From Ctenosaura bakeri (taxonomy: Eukaryota > Chordata > Lepidosauria > Squamata > Iguanidae): a stretch of 64,000 nucleotides of DNA. The stretch's first letter is position 1; each line of letters begins with the position of its first letter. Both the position numbers and the translations under genes were made by a program. The notes beneath the pieces are model-generated. The model had not been told where the DNA came from. It saw only the letters and a program-made list of their open reading frames with translations, and ran no database searches. Positions 35,791 to 48,400 of the stretch are shown piece after piece. Where the stretch lies: positions 1 through 64,000 of the forward strand of contig CAOLHI010000958.1 in the NCBI GenBank assembly GCA_948474755.1, written 5' to 3'.

Positions 35791-36762
35791 CACATACTAC
35801 TTTGCACTTTGAACTCAGTTTGCAGCAATTGAAGTAAGCTTTGAGCAAAGGGGAAAAGTGGGAAAAGGAAAGAGAAACTGGGGCATTTTGAAAGCATCAG
35901 AAGAAACTGGACGATAGAGGATTGACTGAGACTGTCCTTGCTAAATTAAGACAGTTAGAGGCTAAGGAGATTTAAAAAAACAACTGTCCTAAATCTAGTG
36001 GACTTGTAGCCATGTACAGTCTTACATTTTCTTACTTTGAATGAATTTTATTTACTTTTATATGGGTGCGGGTTTACACATATCTCATCAATGGATAATA
36101 TCTAAAGAGGAAAGAGAAAGATATGAAATATGGACAAGCTGTTTATTGGCAATGTGACCTCATTACATTGTACTTACCCAAGGAAAGATAACGAAGAGAT
36201 CAAGGAAAATCCTGTTCTGCACACAGTTTGCCAAAGCACTATTGTATTTTGGAGAAGATGGCACATGAGTTGTCATTTTAAAAAGCAGACAGAACTAAAG
36301 TCAGAGTGCAGAAGTGGGAACCCTCGGAAGTACGTGGTTACTAACTGGATGGCTAAGGAGCTTTTCAGAGGTTACCCCTCCTGTATTTTGTGGTTAGGTT
36401 GCCTCAGTCAAAAATAATAATAAAAGCGATTGTTTTTTCACTCAGCAGCTTCAGACAAACATAAAGCAGACTGGAGGACTGTGGGTACGTGTGTGGGGGT
36501 GACCATTCTTTGTCCAGACATTCTATATTTGGTGATAGTTTTCCATCTTGGCATTTGGTCTTTGTTCAACAAGTTTCCGGAACACTGATGGGGGAGGTAT
36601 AATGAGGGAGGTGGCATTATACTTACACTAGCAGTTGCAAATATGGGGAAATACAGTAAGCTTTTCTTTTTTTTTTAAGTGTAATGATAATCTTAACAGA
36701 CAAGCAATTATAGAAAATTGACCAGAAAAGAAAACAGGCCTGTCCAAAGCCGCAAGGGGCAG
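35791..36762. other. Noncoding stretch, no gene seen
   Basis: No recognised feature. A 10-bp T run lies near 36,670. Confidence 0.4.
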
Positions 36763-37041
36763 TCATGACCAATTAATATTTGGATAGACCTGGGTGGCTA
36801 ATTTTCTACCCTTAGGGTTTGGAAATTTAACTGCAGCTGCTCGCTCTATGTCAGCCACCGTCACCAGGCACATTTCCTTCCCATAATATGAAAGAAACAA
36901 TGGTCTGTTTAAATGAAGAAATAGGACCAAGGAATAAAGAACGATCTCAACATGAATCCAAATTTCCTCAGGCATGTCTGGACCCAGAATGAAGATTTGG
37001 CCTCTATAAGTGAACCAAATGCCAACAACAAAAGAGTTCAT
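36763..37041 (-). pseudogene. Unrecognised 92-codon frame, possibly LINE-derived
   Basis: The minus-strand frame encodes a hydrophobic middle and an acidic/basic C-terminus (YYGKEMCLVTVADIERAA, then VKFPNPKGRKLATQ). It starts at a normal ATG and is the most protein-like unassigned frame outside the retroelements. The GKE...TVADIERA pattern loosely recalls C-termini of LINE ORF1 proteins, but this is a guess. No promoter, splice sites or neighbours help. It may be chance. Confidence 0.2.
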
Positions 37042-37669
37042 TCAGTTTTTGCCAAACTGTAGTGGTGGCCGTATTCATCTCTCTGTGTGGTTGGTTATAC
37101 TATACTCCCCAGCATGCTGTCTAAAAGCCTCATCATAATCTGATCATAGGGGTCCTTCAATTAGCTGCTTAAATATTCCATAAATGCAACAGAACTCATG
37201 GAAAAAACACTTCTTAAGAGCCTAAGAAGAGTCACAGCCCTTAATGGCTGCAATTCAACAGTCCCTCAGCATAGTGTAAGTATTTGCATGTAGCGGTAGG
37301 CTACATAAGCACGACACAACCCCCAAGCAAAATAGCATGCCACTGGCTAGATGCCATTGTATAATGCACAGCATATGATGCAAAAATACAACATGCAATG
37401 TACTACACAAAATCACAACATGCAAAGACAAGTCATGGAGAAACACATCATCTGAACAACTCTGCTTCTGCTGCTATCAGCAGCATATGTCCTTTACACA
37501 ATGGTGACTTTATGGTACTGCAACCTTAGTGTGACTTACTCATGTATAGCTCCCTAACTAGACAGCCAAAGTTATGTCAATGCTAGTTTTTAAAAAATAA
37601 AAAATGCATCTGATACAGTATAGGAAGCTAGTAAATGCCATCCCTCAACTTAATTTCTATTCTAAATCC

Positions 37670-37840
37670 AGGTCCAGGTCCACCATTAGGCACAGTGAGG
37701 CAAGTACCTCAGGTGACAATGCTGGAGGCAGCAAGGACAGCTGCTAGGATGTTCCTTCTGAACTCCTCAGATGTTCCCTGTGTTGGAGGACAGAGTTGTG
37801 TACACCACAGTATGGGAGTGTGTAGGCATATTTCCTGAAC
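37670..37840 (+). repeat. Dispersed repeat with AGGCACAGTGAGGCA head
   Basis: The block CACCATTAGGCACAGTGAGGCA-like text and the later GGAGGACAGAGTTGTGTACAC block match 2,734-3,025 in order. Family unknown. Confidence 0.5.
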
Positions 37841-38054
37841 TACACAACAAGAGCTCTCCTGGTTTCCATAAGAGCGTGCAATGCAGTCAAAGCAGCATCA
37901 AGCTGCTATAGCTATGTACTAGAGATAACCTGGCTGGCCTCCTTCACCCCCGGTAACCTAGCCTGATGTCCCAGGTGTGGTGAGTAACATCCTTCATTTG
38001 TTCATGTTAAGTAAAGAGTGAACTGATAGGTTTATGTGCATAGAAGTGTGTGCG

Positions 38055-38091
38055 TGAGAGAGAGAGGGGGAAGAGAGAGAGAGAGAAGGGA
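38055..38091 (+). repeat. (GA)n-rich microsatellite
   Basis: A run of GAGAGA with GGGG interruptions. Confidence 0.7.
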
Positions 38092-38687
38092 GATCATCTT
38101 GTCCTCTATCTCAGGCAACAAAATGTTTGAGTTAAGAGGCCCAGGGCAAATGTGTGTGTGTGGAGCTGGCCATATTACCTTACTACCTGCGTACATTTTC
38201 CCCAGGGAGAGATTTCTGTTTCATTATTTGACATTTTTGGTGAACAACCTGACACAGAAAAAAAAAATTCAGATTCATACAGAGGGGTGTTGACAGTAGA
38301 GTTTCCTATATAATGTAGTGTGCTTTTCCCTTTCAGCAAGGAATATTAGAGAAAATTGTGTGAAAATTCACCAGATAGACCATGTATTTCAAACCATGGT
38401 ATCTTGCTGTGTTCCTTTGAATTAGCAATAATTTTCTGGAATGGTGTTTTTAGGGCTGCAGATGGCAAAATGTGCAAATACTTTTTATAATGTATGTGCA
38501 ATTTACATATATTTTATATTTAAATCTTATGTGTTGATGCTTTTCTATCTGTATTATGGATGTTTTGCAATAGCTTTTGGCCATAAGCCAGAAATAAATA
38601 TAATATAGTAAAAGAGGTAAAAATTTCCCCATTGTCTTTGATAAAATTTCTGATAATTTCTCATCCTCTCTGGTAATATTTGTATAC

Positions 38688-39159
38688 AATTGGCTGTGCA
38701 CATTCACTGGGATTAGAGGTGCAGGACCCCTGAAAAAGTGGAAAGATAGCAAATATCAAAATTTGTGTGTGTGTCTATAGGATAGGGGCCAAGGCATGAT
38801 GAGGATAATGGGCCCCCAGGCTCAAAACCAGGTAAGGGGAAGGAGATCAAAGAGGGGTGGGTGAGCATGCTTCCCCTCTTGTTCATCTCCTTCTTTGGGT
38901 GTATGTTGGGTACTGGTAGAAGGTTTATGGTGCTGAGAAATCAGGCTATGAGCAGTCCTTAGCTGACTAGCATCAGCTGACAAAGGAGGAGGAGGACCAC
39001 AGATGGGTTTTTAAAGGCCTGAGTGGTTTCATTGGTACCATTGAGAGGAAAGGTTCCCATGGAAAAAATTGCCAGGTTGGGGGGCAGGAGCAGGGATTGA
39101 AGAAACACACAAACAATCAAATCTGTGAAAGTCAAATCTGCAAATGTGGAGGCTGACTG
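38688..39159. mobile_element. Tigger-like DNA transposon, non-autonomous
   Basis: The left end TTGGCTGTGCACATTCACTGG mirrors the right end AAATGTGGAGGCTGACTG, which is followed by TA. The interior follows the 35,309 copy: GTGTGTGTCTATAGG, GGGCCCCCAGGCTC, CTTCTTTGGGTGTATG and a poly-GGA stretch. No transposase. Confidence 0.6.
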
Positions 39160-39418
39160 TAATAATTCACGGCACAGAGTGATCAGATTACTTAATTCTT
39201 GGTCACTGTTGTGATTGTACCCAGCCTGCTACCATCGTTATTCCTTACTTCTGAGAGAAGGAATCATATACGTAAAGGAAATAGCAGCATAGCTGGAAGA
39301 CAAGAGGGAGAAAGAAAAGTATGCTGTCACACTTCAGTCTGTTTATTGATGAATAGAGATGGCAACAAATTTTGTTGGAGTAAAGATTATTAAAAAAGTG
39401 CATTTTTGCACCACCTTA

Positions 39419-39644
39419 GGGCACTTTCACACTACATAATTATAGCACTATCATTCCACTTTTAACTGCCATGGAAACATCCTATGGAATCCTAGGATTT
39501 GATGGTCAGAGAGAGATATTTAGAACTCTGGCTAGGTAGCTCTAACGCCTCATCAAACCAGCAATCCCACATTCCCATAAGAATCCAGCCATGACAGTTA
39601 AACTGGAATCATAGTGCTATAATTAATATAATGTGAAAGTAGGG
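39419..39644. mobile_element. Foldback MITE with TTA duplication
   Basis: The 226-bp unit has ends GGGCACTTTCACAC and GTGAAAGTAGGG with TTA on both sides (39,416-18 and 39,645-47). It has the family core (TATAGCACTATCATTCCAC, GGAATCCTAGGATTTG). It is more diverged than the 14,453 copy. Confidence 0.7.
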
Positions 39645-40235
39645 TTACTAGAGAGAAAACTGGACATGGCTTTTGTACCTTGGGTAGAAGGGGGAATTTC
39701 AAGAGGTGTTGTTTGTTATCTGGTTGCAACCCTACATGAAAAGGTCTTTTAGACTTTATGTAAAAACAGCTGACCCACCAAAATCCAGACACTTAGGCAG
39801 CTTATTTATTCCGGAAAAACAACACTGTGCAGGCTTCTTAAAAAGGTGAGCAGCTTAAAATGTATATACCTGAAAAATATGCATGAATTAATCCATGGAA
39901 GAAATATGTACAAATGGATATCTTAGTAACAAATATGTATAGGAAATGTGCACCAATTTTGGTGTGGCAAGGAAATGCAAAGTCTCACAGCTTGGCAAAG
40001 AAAGGAGTGAGTATGCAGGTAGGATTTGGGGAAACTGAAACTACAATTTTTTCACAGTATCAAAAAGGTTGAACTTCTCTTTTCTTTGCTTGAAATTTAT
40101 AGTTTGACATGATGAGAGCCAAGAGAAGCCTCAGTACTAGTGAATGAAATTTCTATTGAAACCAAAGGTGATAATTTAGTTTATGACAAGTGTGAATCCA
40201 GCTAGTGATACTGACTTGTCTTTTTTGAAAGGGTG

Positions 40236-40236
<1 letters not shown>

Positions 40237-40275
<39 letters not shown>
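40237..40275 (+). repeat. (AC)n microsatellite
   Basis: About 19 uninterrupted CA units, likely polymorphic. Confidence 0.9.
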
Positions 40276-40278
<3 letters not shown>

Positions 40279-40649
40279 CGTGCACACATAGATGCATGGG
40301 CACAGAACAAACAAAACTTGAGACTTTATTTAGAGAGGTTTACTGGGAACTGGCAGGCGATGAGAGAAAAAATGATTTGCATCAACACAGCTTGGACAGG
40401 AACGCTATCTTGGATCTTGCTTGTGATGTAGTCACAAAAACCTGTACACATGCAAAAGGGCATTGCATGCTTCAGATAGCATGGAGATCAGAGACCTTGC
40501 TGACAGAAAATGGCAACAGCAGATAATCCTTGTAAATAAGGAAAAAAAGTTTTCAAAGCACACACTAAGAAAATGATCCTAGGTCTGATTGCGGCAAAAT
40601 TTGGACAGGGATTTTTCCACAATACTGCACAACATGAGTCTGCAAGAAA

Positions 40650-40687
40650 AACACTTCTTTTCTTTTCTTTTCTTTTCTTTTCTTTTC
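40650..40687 (+). repeat. (TTTTC)n microsatellite
   Basis: Seven or so pentamer units of TTTTC. Confidence 0.85.
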
Positions 40688-42204
40688 CCCTTCCTTATCT
40701 TTTTCTTTTTCACCTCAGAAGAAGAGGGATAGATTACAATATATCATGTGCAACCTCACTTCCACAACCGGACAGCATATGTTTTGGAAGAATCCTGATG
40801 CATATTGTTAAAATCTATAGAATATCAGCTTTCTCTTTTTATTCTTTTCTTAAAAAATATTTCTCTAGTATACCTCATAATACAGATAAGGTTGAAAAAA
40901 AGTTTTAAAAAGTCAGAGAACTGGGTACAGAGGGAGATAAAAAGAAGCCAAGATTGATTGCATTTTTTCTTTCTTTCATGATTTCCATCTTGGAGATATA
41001 TACTCCAATTGTATATACAGGATGTCATCATATGCACTAGAGGGAGGGGAGGGGAGGGGGAGGGAGAGAGAGTAGGTGATGACGTTCCTTATAAACAATT
41101 GTGATTTTGCATGCACGTACATTTTAAAAGATGTACAGTCAGGATTTTTCCAAAGGCTGACTCAGATGATCCAGTCATTGTGAATATAGACGACAAAGTA
41201 AATTCTGTTCCATGCTTTTCGTGAAGTCCTGTGTGTGGATCCGGAGGCTTATGTGGGACTCCGTTTGCGGGTATTGTATAGTTCTTATGAGTGATCAGAT
41301 TACATCACTCTGCTTCTGGTTGAAAGGAGAATTCTGAAGAGCTAGAAAAAGTTCCTTTTTCGAGCACAACTGCCTAACCCCCACAGTAGGCACTATCTGG
41401 GTCCATGTTAGCCGGGGGATTTGGGGAGGTGTGTTCAAAAAAGAGTAGCTTTAGATTTCTGCTCTGAGGAACAAGGACAGTGCCTTTCTTTTAGGACCAT
41501 TGTGACATACCAAATAAAGAAATGATAATTTGAAGTAGTGATGGTAGGCCAACCTCTGATGACTGCCAGTAAGCATATATTACAGGTGGATAGCATGCCT
41601 TTTTCACTATCAGTTCTGAAGATGAATAGCTAGGCAACTGAACCTGGTGTCCCATGGGTGACTTATGCTGGCATAGTTTTCTATTACAGTATAAGGCATC
41701 TTTGGGGGACAGTGCAGAGCAACAGAGGTGGGGTGGCAGTGATAGCTATTTTCATCACCAGAGGATCTTCTTTGCCAGATCCCAAGCAGTTCACGAGCCA
41801 ATAGGCAGACTTCATTCCTGCTAGAGATGTCTTTCATTGCCAAACCTAACTCCACTGACACATTTTAGTCTTGCCACCTAATCATGCATGCATTGTTCAC
41901 CTGTTCTGGGATAGCTATGCCAGTCAGCAAAATGGTAGAGTGAGTACACTTCATCCAAAGGCGGATTTCACTCTGGTGACCACACCTAGTGTATATATTT
42001 TAAACAAAAAAGAGAGAGATTAAAAAGCCAGAAAGGAAGGCAATTGTCAGCTTCCAGATGTGTTTCTTATCCTCAGAATTCCTGTTACCCCTAGCCAGAA
42101 TAATAAGTCATGAGAGATTATGAGAGGTGCACATAGATCTATGAGGTGGTCAGACTTCCCAATCCATGCATTAAACAGGGATAGAAAAGATAGTCCATAA
42201 TGGT

Positions 42205-42330
42205 CAGTTCTGTCATTAGGCTGAGTGAGGCAATAGTGGGAGAGGAATAGCGATGTTAGAACCTAAGTAATTCTTCCTGAGCCCTCTAGCCATCTCCTCA
42301 TGTTGGGCAGCAGAGCTGCATATGTCACAA
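42205..42330 (+). repeat. Dispersed repeat with TAGGCTGAGTGAGGCA head
   Basis: It has the same block order as 2,734-3,025 and 37,670-37,840 (TCATTAGGCTGAGTGAGGCA, later TTGGGCAGCAGAGCTGCAT). Confidence 0.45.
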
Positions 42331-43496
42331 GGTCTGTCTTTGCCTATATCCTCAGGGGCAGGGTAGGGTACTTTCTTCTTGCTTAGTGCCATTCTACTTG
42401 GTTTTTGTATAAGCAGGAGTGTCTTTGTCAAAAAGAAGAACAGCAACCAAATCACATAAAAACCAGCACAACATGCAAACACCACTCAACTAATAATTAT
42501 GAGAACACATATGCAAACAATGACATACAGTGAAATCCACTTTTTCAGTGGTTTCACTTTTTCTGTAAGGATCAATGACTGAACAAATGTAATACTAGAC
42601 TCTTCCTCAGAAGGCTGCACAAAGAAATGTATTTTCAGCTAGAACCTGAATCAGAACAATGAAGTGGATGCTCTATGAGCTACAGTAGATAGTTGCTGTA
42701 ACTTCATATGTCAGGGATCTCTTGATTGGTTAGTAGGCATGTTGGAGAATATCTGTCTCCATTTTTAAAGTGAACTGGTAAAAACCATGCTTCCAAGGAC
42801 AATATGTGAATTGGAGCTCAGTTATCTTTCACTTCTCTGAATACTGTGATGCAGGCCTTGACTCAAACATATTTACAAAAAAATGTGTACAGAAATGTGC
42901 ATTTTGTGGGGAAATGTGTACAAGTTAAATCATGGGTATGTTTTAAATGTTTGCAGAGACCAGCCCAGCACAAATCTATGACAAGAGGTTGCACATGTAT
43001 GACTATAGGCTGGAATAAGACTGGAATAGTTTGTTGCACCCATCTCTGCTTATTAAGCAGAAATGACTGAAAGATAACTTCATGCAAATTTGTACACATA
43101 ATGCCATCATATAGTCTTCAGATCAGTACAGTGAGCTAAACAAAACTGGAAGCAAAATCATATTTCAATCTATTTTAAAACATATTCCATTTCAGGTTTC
43201 TTTCCAACAAACCAAAATGCATCAGATTAAATTAAAATGTTAAACTGTATAATTCCTCTTGAAGTGCTCTTTGGAATTATGGTAGCTTAGGCAATTTGTA
43301 TTCCTATATATGCAGAACTGTAACCTGGTAGTTGTAAATATCTACACAGATATCCATGAAAACGGGCAAGCATCCCAATTCCAAATGAAAGAGGCTATTT
43401 TATTATGGTAAGTTGCTATTAGAGGTCAAATGTCTCTAATATATTTATTAGACACTTAAACCATTCAAACATGAATAGGTTTGGTATTCCAGAGCT
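42331..43496. other. Noncoding stretch with a short motif array
   Basis: At 42,878-42,930 are AAAAAATGTGTACAGAAATG and TTGTGGGGAAATGTGTAC units related to the TTTTCTnnACAnAAA arrays. No gene was recognised. Confidence 0.4.
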
Positions 43497-43585
43497 TGTG
43501 GCATGTTGCAACTTCCATCAGCCTTATCCAGTGCAGCTAAGGTTGAGGAATGCTGGCAGTTACAATCCAACAAGCTGGAAGGGCC
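43497..43585. repeat. Short palindromic dispersed repeat
   Basis: GCATGTTGCAACTTCCATCA on the left is mirrored by GAATGCTGGCAGTTACAATC on the right. Same loose family as 19,896-19,983. Confidence 0.45.
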
Positions 43586-43704
43586 ACCAGTTTTTTGCCC
43601 CTTCCTCCCAGTTGTAGCAAGTTACAGATATCCAATTATAGGAGTCCTTTTTTTCTTTCTCATGAAGGGCTCTGAGTTATCTAAAAGCTTCTATGTTCTC
43701 TCAT

Positions 43705-43915
43705 GAGCCAGTGTTGTATAGTGGTTTGAACACTGGGATTAGAACATTGGGAAACCAGGATTGGAACCCTTGCTCAGCCATGGAAAATCATGAGTGAACT
43801 TGATGAAGTTGCATTTTCTTAGGCCAAGAGGAAGGCAACAGCAAACGTCCTCTGAATAAGTCTTAAGGAAACTCTAGGATAGTGTTACCATAAATCATGT
43901 TCAATATGAAGATAT
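43705..43915 (+). repeat. tRNA-derived SINE
   Basis: The box-A-like start AGCCAGTGTTGTATAGTGG is followed by a box-B-like CCAGGATTGGAACCC, then CTCAGCCATGGAAA, AGAGGAAGGCAACAGCAAAC and a GTTACCATAAATCATG block. The sister copy is 63,553-63,762. Target duplications are not clear. Confidence 0.7.
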
Positions 43916-44179
43916 AGAACAACATGAAGAACATATTCTTTTACAAAATTCAGAATCTTTTTTTTAAAAAACAGACCTCAGACAGCAGGCCCTAAGAGCC
44001 TGAAGATCACAGGACGCTTTTCCTTTGTTTTTGCGGAACAGTATATTACTAGTAAACACAAGGACACTACATTTATCACACAAAGCTGGTATTCAAGGAA
44101 CATTGTTAAAAATATATTCTCCAGTTGGGAAAAGGCATGAGGTTTATGTAAGTGTGGGCACTATGATGTAATTTATGCT

Positions 44180-44265
44180 GCAAGCCTACAACAATGTACC
44201 TCAGAGTAAATCCCATTTGCCTCTGTGGGATTTACTTTGAGTAGGCATGAATGGGATTGTGCTAT
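44180..44265. repeat. Short repeat with inverted GTAAATCCCA core
   Basis: GAGTAAATCCCATTTGCC and GTGGGATTTACTTTGAGTAG form a small hairpin, followed by GGGATTGTGCTATTA. Related text lies near 5,514 and 24,984. It is an old noncoding repeat. Confidence 0.4.
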
Positions 44266-45434
44266 TAGTTTCTCTAACTGGGGAGGTAACCAGCTTTTAT
44301 TTATTTATTTAGAATCTGAGGACTTCATACTTGAGGGCCCTGACATGACTCCAACTTTGTCCCACCTTTGTATGTTGGAGCTTCATAAAATGAGACAGGG
44401 ATATACTAGTTTCTGGTACCTAGAGAAAGTGACAAATATTGGCTCTTGGCCAGTTTCAGAGAAATGCAAAAGAAGGAGGATATTCTTTGAAGTCAACGAT
44501 TTGGTAAAGTGTGTTGTTATCATTACTATTTTTAAAAATAGGTGTAAACCAGTCTTTTCTGGTACATGTTGTGTGTATGTTTGGCTATTTTGAAAAAAAG
44601 CATGGTGGAATGTGTCATGAATAAGGAATTCAAATTTTGAATGATAGCATGAATGTAACAAGCAGGCCAAATTTATATGGATAAATTGCAGATTCCCATT
44701 GGATTGAGGCGATGAGGACCAGATCAAGACACTTTACTTCCACAGCAAGGACAAGATGGCATCCCTCCCTGACTGGATGGCCAGTTCCATAGTGACAATA
44801 AGACAGCATCCTGCTCCATTGCTTGAGGGCAGTAGGAAAACCATCCTGTTCTACACCCCGCCCCCAGAAACATAGCCCTCTTTACAGTAATAACACAGAC
44901 CTTCTGGAACATACAGCTCTGTTCTCCATCTGAGAGGAGTGTCCAGGAAGTTCTAGAGGAACAGCCAGTGGCATATCTAGCATAAACAGTGCCTAGATCA
45001 AGTCTGGAAGTTGCTCCCCGACTTTCTTACCCTTGCCCCCACCTGCACCCCCATCCCCACCCCACACCCCACATGTATGACTTTTGTGTGCCTACTGGCA
45101 TTGGTGCTTGGGGCACGTATCCTACTTGCCCCACCCAAGGTATGCCTCTGGGAACAGCCAAGGGATTGCCACTTAAGTTGCTTGTATCAATCTACCTAAC
45201 AATAGAGGCAGCCACAAAGGTAACTCTTGGCCAGTCTTTCTCAGACTTATCAACTTCACAAGGGTGGTCTGAAGATAAAATGAGAGACACTTATGCATGT
45301 AGTCTAGAGCTAATAGATACAGAAGTAGGTGATACATTCAGTAGATAAAAATCAACACATATAGTTTAGCCAAGAAGTTATAAATTAGAATGTGGTAAAT
45401 CTCTCAAACCAATATACCTATCTCAGGCCTGAGA
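44266..45434. other. Noncoding stretch, no gene seen
   Basis: A (TTTA)n run lies near 44,296-44,310 and a CCCCAC-rich run near 45,030-45,070. Open frames on both strands lack known motifs. Confidence 0.4.
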
Positions 45435-45435
45435 T

Positions 45436-45488
<53 letters not shown>
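45435..45488 (+). repeat. (GATA)n microsatellite
   Basis: About 13 tetramer units in a row. (GATA)n arrays are common in reptiles. Confidence 0.9.
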
Positions 45489-48400
45489 GGAATATTATAT
45501 ATTCTGGAGCTTGTACAGTTCACAGCATTGTACAAGGGAAAGTCATTCTCAGCTCCTCAGTAGTGGACACAGCCTCGATTTTTTAAAATATGTGCATATG
45601 AAGATTAAGCCACTCGGAGATCCTTAAGTACAGGGTGGAATATAAATATGTTCATAAAATAAATATTTTCATTAAAAAAAGAGAGCATGGGAAAAAGAAG
45701 GTGGGGAGATATCAGGGGAAGGAGGGAGAATAAAAAGGGATGACCTTGCTCACCTTCAACTCTTGGTTCACTCACATCATTGATCTTGAGCTCACCTTTC
45801 ACTCAGTGGTGTTTGTTAGTTTCTGTGTCAGTGGGATAGTGAATCCCCAGGTTTCAGAGCTGACTTTAAAGGAACCGTTGAAAGTGCTGAATTCTCTCCC
45901 CAAAATAAGTTTGTCACCTTGGATAGCTCGTTTAAAGTTCAGACTAAGAGTCAAAACAGATCCATCTCTCTGCTGGCATGTCAACCACTGGCTACCATTG
46001 CTATCATGGCTAAGTGGCCCCAGAAGTTTACCCCAGAGGAATCTGTCCTACAATAGAAAACATGCCCCTATCTTCTTCCTTAAGGCATAAATCCAGGTGG
46101 ACTGCATCTTTGAAACATGTGGGATATTTTTCTTCATAGTGGATTTAATCACTTGCCTGGTTTCTTGCTTTGTACTTGCTTTTCTGGCCCAGTTCCAGTT
46201 CCAATCTGGCCCAGATTTGCACTATCTATATAGATCTCTTGGCTCAGTGTGGCAAAGTGGTGTTCTGTTAGGCCTCTGAGCACCTACTTTTGTCTTTCTC
46301 TAGCCAGAACCTTCCTTATAGCTTTTTCCTTAGGTTGTTTTGTCCTTATCTGTTCTTTGTATTCCATTCTTTCTCCATGAAGCATGCTATGTTTTCTGCT
46401 CATGATCCTCACCATGCTGTTCTTGTCTCTTTGAGTTAAGTCCATTACTGAAACATTACTGCTACTTTGGAATGGGTTTCTGCCTTCTGTTATCATATTT
46501 CCCCACCTCCCTGAATCTTGTTCTGGATGTTGTCTTTGCTGTGTTGTGATGGCTGAGTGTTTTTTAAAGAATATGTTTGCAGTAAATGTTGGGTCATTAC
46601 TTTTAGGTGAACATATGCTGAATGTGTAAGCACATGTCATGCACATGCAGTCCTTCATCTTAGCAAAGGTCCCTTGAGTACTTGCCATCACTTCTTCCAG
46701 CCATGTAGAATGGAAATTCCAAAGATTGGTCTTTCATCTAAGGAATGGAGAATTATTCAGACTAAGTCTACGCTCATCTGGTTGATGATCCTCTTCTTTT
46801 TTGCAAGAAGAGACATGTGAACATCTCCTGCCATATCTATAAGTTGAAGCTTCATAGTATTTCAAGATGGTATAACAGGGCTTGTTCAACTATTTGGTAG
46901 AGTCAGGCACCTTACTTCAGAGTTTGCATGCCATGAAAGGATAGCAAATTAAGAATTAAAAGTAGTATGTGAAAAAACCTTTTTTTCTCTATGAAGTAAA
47001 ATTCTGGAACAAAGCTGCTAGTGTGTTTCCAATGAAATCACCACCAACCAGTTGAAGAAAACAGTCTTAAACTTGTGATCTGATGGTTCTTAACATTCAT
47101 CAGGTTAAGTTATAGCTGCAAGGTTACCCCAGATGAGAGCTGGTAATGTAGAAAAAATGGAGAACCTGTAAGTATATGTGATGGTTTTGTCTCTTGACAT
47201 TCCAATTCTGGTGTGTGATGTTCACTAAAATGAGTTTAATCACCAATCAGGATAACAAATTGTTCCCCGTTTTAGGTCTTCTGTCTTCTATTGATACCAA
47301 TGAGCCTGTGTTGAATAAGGATCTGATTAGTTTCAGTTACCTAGTGCAAAATTGATTATTTCACAAAACTGGAAGAATCAAAATGACTTGTCCACTGTAC
47401 AAGAAAAAGTCAAACTTTGGTCCATAGCACTTATGAGACAGCTTGCTGCATATGTCCACTCTTTAAGAAATCAAGTCAGACATAACAATAACTTTTATAC
47501 AAGCAGAAACTCAGTTGAGTTTCACATCTCAGCTTCCCATGTTCATCTTTGAAAATGTGTGGTACATAAAATTGCTAAAATTTGGTATTTATTTTAAGGT
47601 GCTGCCTGAGTTCTTTGTTGAAAGTTCTATGTTGAAAGAACTTATAAATGTGGTGTTAGATGTCATCTAATTACATTTTAATAATTTTTTTAAAACTAAC
47701 TTTTTTTAAATAAAGAAAGCATAGCAAATAGCTGATAATATGTTATCATTTATTTTTACTGCTAGAGATGAAGAAGGTTCTGTCTTCTTTACAAAATAAC
47801 TTGACTGCCTCTGGTTACCATGCTCTTTGACCTAGGTGGGTGACTGGTACCATTTTTTACTCTGCCTCAGGCAGCAACCTGTCTTAGACCAGGTCTGTTG
47901 ACCAGTAAGGTGGGCAACCTGCAGCCTTAGAGCTGCATTCAGGCTTTTGCCTCAATCACAAGTGGCATTTTGTTTTATTTAGAAGCTTTTTGCAATCAAC
48001 CAGTTCAGACCTGGAGAAAATATGAGTGGTCCTTGTCTTGGCAGCCACCCAATTGAGGAGGAAAGAGTAGAGAAGAGAAGTGGTGGCAGAAAGAGAGGAA
48101 GAGTGAGGACAGGAGAGGGAATCAGAAGGGACCATGCAACCCCATCAGCTCTGTACAGAAAAAGGTTTCTGGGAGGGGTATATTTGAACTTCCTTTGGAG
48201 TTCTGCCCCTCTCACTCTGGTCATGAGCTGCTTATGCTCAGCAGTGAAATGAGAAAAGTCCCTGAGAACTGTCAGACTTGCAGCAAATGTCAAGAAGCAT
48301 AGAACTTGCCATTTCCAACAGAGTGGCTTCCAAATGGTTTGGGTGTGATCCCTTATCATTTGCCCTGTTAGCTGGGACTCATGGGAACTCTAATCCAAAA

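Larger units (their letters stand above)
39648..42204. other. Noncoding stretch with microsatellites
   Basis: It contains (AC)n at 40,237-40,275 (about 19 units), (TTTTC)n at 40,650-40,687 and a GGGGA-rich run at 41,042-41,070. No gene was recognised. TGCAnnAATATG-type motifs occur near 39,850-39,950. Confidence 0.45.

Noticed and set aside
46284..46691. 135-codon minus-strand frame as a gene
   Set aside because: Lysine/methionine-rich composition from AT-rich DNA, with no domain, and no supporting exon structure.
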